From JADKAV01 sp963769435 (lineage in GTDB: Bacteria; Actinomycetota; Actinomycetes; S36-B12; UBA10799): DNA of 64,000 nt. The position numbers and the translations under genes are program-made. Under the pieces are notes generated by a model, which was not told where the DNA came from, searched no databases, and saw only the letters and a program-made list of their open reading frames with translations. The stretch lies in assembly GCA_963769435.1 (NCBI GenBank), contig CAVYLN010000002.1:1984001-2048000 (forward strand), written 5' to 3'. This document shows, piece after piece, positions 57,414 through 64,000 of the stretch; positions within the stretch are counted from its first letter, which is position 1, and every line of letters begins with the position of its first letter.

Positions 57414-57926
57414 ATGGATCTCACCGCAGGGACCGTCACGGTCCGCACCGACGTTGCGGGATCCGCGGCCAGGGTCGGCCACCGGCTGACGATCGGGGTC
57501 GACGATTGGTCCGCAGCCGTGCGCATGGTCCGGGGGAAACCGGCGGCGGTGGAGTTCCGGGCGGCCCTGGACAGCCTGCAGGTGCTGTCAGGGGCCGGAG
57601 GTGTCACCCCGCTGACCGTGGTCGACAAGCAGGTGATCAGACGCAACGCCGCCAAGACCCTCCAGGTCGACAAGTACCCCGAGGTCACGTTCGAGTCCGA
57701 GGAAGTGGTGGTCGACGGACAGCGGATCGACGTCGCGGGCGCCCTGACGATCCACGGCGTGACCATGGGCCTCGACGCCACCCTGACCCTCGACGCCGGC
57801 CGGGTGACCGCCTCCATCCCCGTGCGACAGACAGATTTCGGCCTCAAGCCGTACTCGTTGCTGATGGGTCAGTTGAAGGTTGCCGACGAGGTCGTCGTGG
57901 ATCTCGACGTCGAGGTCCCCACCTGA
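57414..57926 (+). CDS. YceI-family lipocalin-like protein
   Basis: The 170-residue protein has the YceI beta-barrel pattern: GTVTVRTDVAGSAARVGHRL, then LQVDKYPEVTFESEEV and the late GALTIHGVTMGLDATLTLDA and DFGLKPYSLLMGQLKVADEV. YceI proteins bind isoprenoid or lipid-like ligands. No signal peptide is seen, so it is probably cytoplasmic, unlike the periplasmic E. coli form. It follows DUF429 by about 20 bases. Confidence 0.88.
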   Translation: MDLTAGTVTVRTDVAGSAARVGHRLTIGVDDWSAAVRMVRGKPAAVEFRAALDSLQVLSGAGGVTPLTVVDKQVIRRNAAKTLQVDKYPEVTFESEEVVVDGQRIDVAGALTIHGVTMGLDATLTLDAGRVTASIPVRQTDFGLKPYSLLMGQLKVADEVVVDLDVEVPT

Positions 57927-57954
57927 GCCGGGGTTCGTCCGTCGGTCCCGGTCG

Positions 57955-59311
57955 TCACTCGGGCCGCACCGCGGGGAAGGACCACTGTCCGTCCAGCACC
58001 GACTGCTCCGGCCAGTAGAGGCGCATGATCAGGCGAAGGCCACCGGAGGTCGGTGAGCGCAGCCACGCAACGTCCTGTTCCGCGGGTCGCTGCGCGGACA
58101 CGATGATCCGCTGTGGACCGGAGTCGGCGTCCCCCGAGACGGAGAGGGCTTCGGTCGACCCGGCGAGCAGGTTGCCGCCGTCGTCGTAGGCGGTGATCGA
58201 CCAGAAACCGCGCACGGGCACGTCGGCCGGCATGTCGATCACGTACCTTCGTTCGCCGGTCAGCGGCTGCTCGTCGACGTCGACGCGGGTGGACGCGTAG
58301 ACCGCGTCCTCCGGCAGGTTCGCGCCCAGCCCCTCCCGCGCCACGGCGGCGCGCACGGCGTACTGCGTGCCGTAGTCGCCCAGGGACATGGGAGGGACGC
58401 GCCATCCGTTGCTGATCCTCCCGCCCTCGCCCCTGTCGACAGCCTCCGTCAGCCCCTGCTGGACCCGGAGCGGCACCCGGGCGAGCCCGGCCTGTTGCGA
58501 CGCGGCTGGCGGGTGCCTCGAAAGCGCCGGGGGTGACCCCGATGCGCTCCAACGACTTCACTGCTGCTGGGTCGTCGGGGCTCAGTGGCTGGGTGTCGAG
58601 GGCCTGCCCGAGGGCGGTGAAGAACTCGTCGGCCGAGAGCCCATCGACCTGCTTGCGGACGTCCACGAGGGTCCGAGGGCCTGTGAACACCGTGGGCTGC
58701 GCCCAGTCCCCCGGCGCCGACAGCGGTGCGATGCGGAAGCGGTCCTGCAGGCGTGCCACCCGGACCAGGTCGCCGTCGGTCTGGATGCGCAGGATCGCCC
58801 ACGCCAGGTTCGTGGGGCTGCGGTACACCTGCGCCCCCGGCGGGGTCTGCCCCCGCCACTGCGGGCCGGCGATGACCAGGGTGTGGGCTCGGTTGCCCAG
58901 AGTGCGGGTCCCGGGGTCGGCCACCACGTTGGTCCACGCGTCCAGCACCGGCATCAGCCAGAAGCGATCGCCCATGTCCGGCTGCTCGATGAGCATCGGT
59001 CCGTCCGAGAGGTCCATCCACACGCTGGAGTAGACCGTGTCGCTGCTCGGCGAGACGACGTTGACGCTGTTGCGCCCGTCGGGCAGGTATCGCGCGTGGG
59101 TGAACGCGTTCATCCTGGCGGGGGGCTGCACCAGAGCCGCCCGGGTGGCCTCCATCGTGACCAGCGGGTAGCCGATCAGGTAGGCGTCGGCGCCGCGCTT
59201 GAGCGCGAGTGTCTCGGTGATGAAACCCCTGCCCGGTGGCGTGACGGCGAGGATGGCCAGCAACCCCACGGCGATGGCCAGCCCCACGAGGAACCTCCGC
59301 AGGTACTTCAC
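57955..59311 (-). CDS. DUF1254/DUF1214 protein with membrane anchor (one frame break)
   Basis: The protein of about 451 residues starts with one membrane helix (FLVGLAIAVGLLAILAVTPP), then a DUF1254 domain (AYLIGYPLVTMEATRAALV, SPSSDTVYSSVWMDLSDGPM) and a DUF1214 domain (VPVRGFWSITAYDDGGNLLA) near the end. The function of these domain pairs is unknown; they are usually exported or membrane-bound. A break near 58500 separates FEAPAS from the VPLRVQQGL segment. The GTG overlaps the upstream gene's stop (GTGA). Confidence 0.82.
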
Positions 59312-61151
59312 GACCCCGCCCGCAACACCGCGATCCCGTTGGTCGTTCCCACGAACATGTCGCCGTCGGCGCCGAGGTAGGCCGCGGCGTAGTGGTTGTT
59401 GAAGGGTGTCCCGGCTCCCGCCCGCCGTGTCCAGGTCACGTCCCCGGTGCGGATGTCGACGGCGGTGAAGTACCAGGAGTCCACCCCGAGGCGGTTGGGC
59501 GGCTTCGTGTAGGTGATGATCAGCCCGCCGACGCTGGTCGCTTTGGACACCACGGATGGGATGTGGATCGAGTCGTTGCTCCAGGCGGTGGTGCAGCCTT
59601 CGGGCGTGACCCGGATCGCGGCCAGCCCGGGCTCGGTGGTGCGCCCGGCCGACGTCGACGTGATGGCAGGCTTGTAGCCGTAGTTGTTCTCCACGACGAG
59701 CGTGTCGTCCAGTGCGATCAGCGAGTTGTCGGTCGCGCTGAGCCCGTCTGCGAACACCGGGACCGTGCACGCCACCGCTCCCGTGTCGCGCTCGACGACC
59801 ACCACGTTCATACGTGGCTCCGCGTTGTCCGTGATGGCCACCCATCGGCCCAGGATCGTGGGGGTGGTGCCCGACGCGCGGCTCGTCTGCCCCGGCTTCT
59901 GGCGGGTGCCCCGGTCGTACTCGGTGCGCCACGCGACCGCCGGCGCCCCGGCGTCCCCGGCCTCGAGTCTGTACAGGGCGGCGCCAGTGACCACGTAGGC
60001 GGCCTCGGGGCTGATGGCGAAGGAGTTCTCGATGTCCTCACCGCCGAGGTTCAGTGCCTCCGGAACACCGTCGCGGACGATCCCCACGGTTCCGAGCGCG
60101 CCGACGTACCAGTACCGGCCCTTCCAATCGGGGAAGACCGAGGTCACCTGTTCGCCGGGTTGTAGCGTGCCGGACACATCCACCTCGCCGGCGTCGGGGA
60201 GGCCGTCGGTGGTCTCGAGGATTCGCAGGAGCCCGCCGCGTGCGACGAACACGATCCGGTCCCGGTCGTCGAGGATGAAGTACCCGCCGCCCGAGAAGTC
60301 GGTGACGCTCGGAGTGCGCTGTCCGACCACGCGGCGATCGATGCACGTCGAGGGTCACCGGGTCCACCACGTAGGCGACCACCCGGGTCAGAGTCGAGCA
60401 CAACGTGACGAGGCGGCCGCGGGAGTCGAAAGTGATCGTCGCGCAGTCGCCGCCGGTGAACAGGGATTCGACGGCCGCTCCCCGCGGGTCCGCCGGTGAG
60501 GGCAGGGCGTACGCGTCGGTGGCCCACGCGTCGTGGTGGATGCTGTTGAACGGGTCTGGGGCCAGGGCCGGATTCTGCGGGACTTCCGGGGCGGGCAGGT
60601 CGGCGCTGGTGCCGGGACCCCCGCTTCCCGAGGAACTCAGCACCGCGGTGGGGTTGAACGGCAGGCTCTGGGACGTCGCGCCGATGCCCGCAACGACTGC
60701 GACCCCGACCGCGAAACCCGGCAGCCACCACCACCGTCGGCGGGCGGTGCCGTCCTTCGAGGTGCGGGCGATCAGAACCACCAGCGTCACAGTGCTCGCA
60801 ACGACGGTGGCGAGCAGCAGCCACGGTGCGCCTGTGCCCAGCGCCCGCAGGAACGGCACTGCGACCAGGAGCAGGACCAGCGGCTGCATCAACAGGGCGC
60901 CGATCCCGCGCGCGTTGTGCGCCACCCCCCACGCGGCCAGCAGCAGCAGGATGACCGTGAACGGGCTCCCCAGATAAAGCAGTCCCTGTGCCACGACGTC
61001 GGGGATCGGTGAGTACGCGATCGCCTTGCCGAGGACACCCGCTCCGACGAAGAAGTTGGAGATCACGACCATCGGATGTGCGACCAGCAGCCGCCTGCAC
61101 CACGAGCAGGGCGGTGGCGGTGAGCCGCAGGCCCCGATGGTTGGATCGCAC
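59308..61151 (-). CDS. Multi-pass membrane protein with PQQ/beta-propeller-like domain (frame breaks)
   Basis: The protein of about 614 residues has four to five N-terminal transmembrane helices (to about residue 160), then a long extracytoplasmic repeat domain with propeller-like strands (GRLVTLCSTLTRVVAYVVDP, RYWYVGALGTVGIVRDGVPE, SWYFTAVDIRTGDVTWTRR). The pattern suggests a PQQ-like propeller without the pyrroloquinoline enzymes' Trp-docking regularity. Breaks near 61085 (in the first helix) and 60345. It is coupled to the DUF1254 gene. Function unknown. Confidence 0.75.
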
Positions 61152-61258
61152 GGCGGTCAGCGTAGCCGATCACCGGGTGTGACCGACTCGTGCGAGGCGG
61201 CGGGTGCGAACCCACCCATCCCGGGCATTCTTCGCTGTCCAGGGCCTACCTTGGCCCC

Positions 61259-62088
61259 ATGAGACTTCGTTGGTTGGTAGCCCTGGTCGTCCCGGCGCTG
61301 GTGTTCTCCGGCGCCCCCGTGAATGCAGCGACCCCAAGTATCCGCAGCACGAAGCAGTACCAGGAGTTGAAGGCGTACGTCGCGCAGTTGGAGGCGAAGA
61401 AGAGCCAGCAGCAGACGCCGGCGCAGATCGGCAAGTACCGCAGCGAACTGTCCAAGAAGCGGGCGAAGGCCAGCGTCAAGGTGCGCTCCAACTGTACCAG
61501 GCGCAATTGAGCAAGGCCAAGGACCGCCGGGCGGAGCGCAAGGCCCGGGTCAAGACGCTCAAGCAGAAGCGCAACCGGCAGGTCACGCAGTTGAAGCGGG
61601 CCCTGCAGTCCCGGCTCAACGCCATCGGCGCCGACCGCCGTGCCGCGGTCGCCCGGATCAACTCCGACTACGCGGCGAAGGAGCAGCGGCTGAACAAGGA
61701 GTTGACCAAGGCGCGCAAGAAGCTGGCCAAGGCCACGAACCCGGTCATTCGCGAGAACCTGCGTGAACAGATCGCCGCGATCCGGGACCAGTTGTCCACG
61801 CTGAACCAGGAGCAGCGCGACGACCTGCGTGTGGTCAACAACAAGTACGACGACCAGGTCGACGCGGCGCGGGAGAACTACTCGGAGAAGATCGACCAGA
61901 CCACCGAGGACTTCAACTCCCGCATCCAGAACCTGCAGACCCGGTTGCGCGAGTTGTACCAGCAGTCCAAGGAGAACGCGCAGAACCGCCGTGCCGATGA
62001 GTTCGACATCGTGAAGGCGAAGTACACCGAAGGTGTCGGCTACATCGACCAGATGCCGGTGAACAACGGTCCCGCCGAGGACAACTGA
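61259..62088 (+). CDS. Secreted long coiled-coil protein (one frame break)
   Basis: The protein of about 276 residues has a signal peptide (LRWLVALVVPALVFSGAPVN, cleaved near VNA-AT) and then an almost continuous Lys/Arg/Gln/Glu-rich coiled coil (LYQAQLSKAKDRRAERKARV, INSDYAAKEQRLNKELTKAR) up to residue 250. It probably forms an extended rod at the cell surface. A single-base break near 61490 separates KASVKV from the LYQAQLSKAK segment. I do not recognise a family. Confidence 0.78.
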
Positions 62089-62157
62089 CCGGACGGGCCG
62101 CCGCCGGTTGGTTGGGCGGACCGCGCCGCCGCCGGGTTGGACGGACCCGCCGCCGCC

Positions 62158-62217
62158 GGTTTTGTGAAGTTGTTGCTCTCGCGCGTCGGCGTGTCGCGTC
62201 AACTTCTTCACAAAACC
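62158..62217. repeat. Palindrome type C
   Basis: Arms 62158-62175 (GGTTTTGTGAAG, then six bases) and 62200-62217 pair with two mismatches around a 24-base CG-rich loop. It lies between the convergent coiled-coil and macrodomain genes. Confidence 0.75.
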
Positions 62218-62350
62218 AGCTGGGGGGTGCTCTGCCACGCAGCCAGTGGAGGTGCGGGTCACAAAACCAGCTCGGGGGTGCGGCCCACGACGCCAGCGGG
62301 GGTGCGGGCCACAAAACCAGCTCGAGGGTGCGGGGCCACGGCGGCACCTG
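62209..62350. repeat. About 50-base tandem repeat seeded by the palindrome right arm
   Basis: CACAAAACCAGCT starts at 62209, 62260 and 62310, followed each time by GGGGTGC and, in the first two, by a related CCACG...GCCAG segment. The unit is about 50 bases. The first copy overlaps the palindrome's right arm. Upstream of the palindrome (62095-62157) a shorter GCCGCCGCCGGTTGG repeat is also seen. Confidence 0.8.
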
Positions 62351-62370
62351 GAGGGCGCGGCCACCGGCCG

Positions 62371-62859
62371 TCAGCCAGACCGGTCGGCCGCCGCTTCGAA
62401 CACCGCCAGCAACTGCGGGGTGAACAGCACGAACGTCACGTCCAACCCGCAGTCCCGCACGGTTTCGACCGCGATCGCGGCGGCCTGCGCGACCGGGTAG
62501 CCGAAGATCCCGCAACTGATCGCCGGAAACGCGATGGTCCGAACGCCGTGTTCCTCGGCCAGGGCCAGGGAGTTGCGGTAGGCGGAGGCGAGCAACTGCG
62601 CCTCACCTCGATCGCCGCCGTGCCAGACCGGGCCCACGGCATGGATGATGAACCGCGCTGGCAGGGCGAAACCTCCGGTGATGCGAGCCTCGCCGGTGGG
62701 GCAGGGAGCGACTTCCCGACAGGCCGCGGGCAGTCCCGAGCCCGCCGCGCGGTGGATCGCGCCGTTGACGCCGGCGCCGTCGGAGAGGCTCTCGTTGGCG
62801 GCGTTTACGATCGCATCGACGTCCATGGTCGTGATGTCGCCGAGCACGAATTCCAACAC
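62371..62859 (-). CDS. Macrodomain (ADP-ribose-binding) protein
   Basis: The 162-residue protein is a single macrodomain: GDITTMDVDAIVNAANESLSDG, DGAGVNGAIHRAAG, the phosphate loop region ITGGFALPARFIIHAVGP, and SAYRNSLALAEEHGVRTIAFPAISCGIFGYP. It resembles bacterial O-acetyl-ADP-ribose deacetylases. It may remove ADP-ribose marks or process O-acetyl-ADP-ribose in the cytoplasm. The GTG start at 62859 has no strong ribosome site; it is divergent from the YfcC gene. Confidence 0.92.
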   Translation of the reverse strand: MLEFVLGDITTMDVDAIVNAANESLSDGAGVNGAIHRAAGSGLPAACREVAPCPTGEARITGGFALPARFIIHAVGPVWHGGDRGEAQLLASAYRNSLALAEEHGVRTIAFPAISCGIFGYPVAQAAAIAVETVRDCGLDVTFVLFTPQLLAVFEAAADRSG

Positions 62860-62907
62860 GAGATCAAAGGCTAGCGTCGAGGCACTCGCTGTCGATACCT
62901 TTCGCCC

Positions 62908-64000
62908 ATGAGTACCACCGGGACCAAGAAGAAGCTCGCGTTCCCGTCGGCCGTGACCACGCTGGTCATCGTCACGGTGCTGGTGTGGATCGCGGCGATC
63001 TTCCTGCCGTCGGGCCGGTACCAGCTCGACGGCGACGGCGCGCCCATCCCTGGCACGTTCGAGCAGGTGCCCTCCCCGCTGGAGGGCTGGGCGTACTTCC
63101 AGCAACTGATACTGGCGCCGATCAACGGCATCTACGGATTGTTCAATCCGGACACGGACTTCGTGGACACCGAGACCATCGGCTTCGTCTTCGGCCAGGT
63201 CGGCGTGATCGTGTTCATCATGGCCATCGGCGCCTTCATCTCGGTGAGTTTCTCCACGCGGGCCCTGGACGTGGCGGTGGCGGGGCTGGCCAACCGGCTC
63301 AAGAGCAGGGGTTGGCTGCTGATCGCGTCGGTCATGGTGCTCTTCTCCCTGCTCGGCTCCACGATGGGTTTCTCGGTGGAGACCTTGGGCTTCTACGCAC
63401 TGTTCATCCCCCTGATGGGAGCGCTGGGCTACGACCGCCTGGTGACCGCGTCGATGATCATCCTCGGCGCGATGATCGGGGTGATGGGCGCGACGGTGAA
63501 CCCGTTCTCCATCGGAGTCGCAGCCGGCGAAGCGGGAGTCTCGATCGGCGATGGCCTCGGTCTGCGGATCATCATGTGGGTCGTGCTGACCGCCATGGCC
63601 GTCGCGTGGGTGGTGAGGTACGCCTCGAAGGTTCGCAAGGACCCCGATGCCTCACTGGTCGGTTGGGACGAGCCCGAGGATGAGAGCACCACGGACAAGA
63701 TGGCCGACGACGTGGTGGATCCGGAGATCAGCCACACGCTGACCGGCACCCAGAAGTGGGTTTTGGCGATCACTGTCTTCGCCTTCGGGCTGATGATCTT
63801 CTCGGTGATCCCGTGGTCGTCGATCTTCGGCGCCACCACCGGCCCGGCCGACTACTACCTGAGCCACGAGACGCAGACCGCGCCCTATTGGTTCGAGCTC
63901 AACTGGTGGTTCCCGCAGTTGGCGATGCTGTTCATCATCGCCTCGGTGCTGGTGGGGGTTGTCGCACGGATGCCGGAGAAGGAGATCGTCCGCCTCATCG
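62908..64000 (+). CDS. YfcC-family/short-chain carboxylate or basic amino-acid carrier (cut by right edge)
   Basis: The 364 visible residues match the YfcC/DcuC-like C4-dicarboxylate/arginine-ornithine carrier group: FPSAVTTLVIVTVLVWIAAI, PSGRYQLDGDGAPIPGTFEQ, GFVFGQVGVIVFIMAIGAFI, LGSTMGFSVETLGFY, and GAMIGVMGATVNPFSIGVAA. Members are inner-membrane antiporters or importers with about 12 helices. The C-terminal part lies beyond the window. The ATG at 62908 directly precedes the conserved region. Confidence 0.87.
   Translation, partial: MSTTGTKKKLAFPSAVTTLVIVTVLVWIAAIFLPSGRYQLDGDGAPIPGTFEQVPSPLEGWAYFQQLILAPINGIYGLFNPDTDFVDTETIGFVFGQVGVIVFIMAIGAFISVSFSTRALDVAVAGLANRLKSRGWLLIASVMVLFSLLGSTMGFSVETLGFYALFIPLMGALGYDRLVTASMIILGAMIGVMGATVNPFSIGVAAGEAGVSIGDGLGLRIIMWVVLTAMAVAWVVRYASKVRKDPDASLVGWDEPEDESTTDKMADDVVDPEISHTLTGTQKWVLAITVFAFGLMIFSVIPWSSIFGATTGPADYYLSHETQTAPYWFELNWWFPQLAMLFIIASVLVGVVARMPEKEIVRLI

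Overview
The window is a 64 kb chromosomal piece of a high-G+C actinobacterium (Actinomycetota). G+C is roughly two thirds by eye, GTG starts are common, and gene ends often overlap by 1 to 8 bases. A nickel superoxide dismutase with its maturation peptidase, a PPOX/F420-type flavoprotein, BldC-like and TetR regulators and a YfcC carrier fit this. I cannot place it below phylum. I saw no rRNA, tRNA, transposase, prophage or CRISPR array.

Layout. 1-10.9 kb: rsgA (cut by the left edge), an opine-dehydrogenase-like enzyme, a tightly coupled minus-strand operon (Gly-Gly-Ala-Asp repeat peptide, JmjC/cupin hydroxylase, sucrase/ferredoxin-like protein), thioredoxin, a STAS-like protein, a secreted deacetylase-like protein, a CrtI-like desaturase, a carboxyethyl-ornithine-synthase-like dehydrogenase, and a TetR/cupin pair with a clear operator. 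11.2-18.0 kb: one giant secreted DUF11-repeat protein. 18.2-20.6 kb: two hydrolases and a META/I78-like lipoprotein. 20.6-25.2 kb: one very long CheB-CheR-PAS-GGDEF-EAL protein. 27.5-38.2 kb: an acetate-uptake and activation cluster (DUF485, ActP, Acs, LytS/LytR-type two-component system, second small membrane protein and symporter, DUF294 nucleotidyltransferase, membrane PAS-exonuclease). 38-50 kb: mostly single housekeeping or accessory genes (carbonic anhydrase, LigB dioxygenase, SulP, Pit, SDR, GDSL hydrolase and others). 50.2-51 kb: sodX/sodN. 53.2-56.7 kb: a sulfur operon (PocR/BldC-like regulator, sulfide:quinone-type oxidoreductase, DUF1641, TusE/DsrC-like, DsrE2-like). 56.8-64 kb: DUF429, YceI, DUF1254, a beta-propeller membrane protein, a secreted coiled-coil protein, a macrodomain protein and a YfcC carrier cut by the right edge.

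Two things stand out. The first is the GGAD-repeat peptide, coupled by stop/start overlaps to a JmjC hydroxylase and a thioredoxin-like ferredoxin; it looks like a small peptide-modification system. The second is a set of long intergenic palindromes. Two of them, 40 kb apart, share the exact plan 28-bp arm / 12-nt loop / 28-bp arm, with a 12-bp segment that differs between loci but stays paired, and each is followed by repeated copies of its right-arm sequence.

Caution: many otherwise conserved genes (14.6-17.4, 20.6-26, 28.5-38, 54-61 kb) carry single-base frame breaks. Because protein similarity resumes at once in another frame, these are most likely sequence errors, and I list such genes as single CDS features with the breaks stated.
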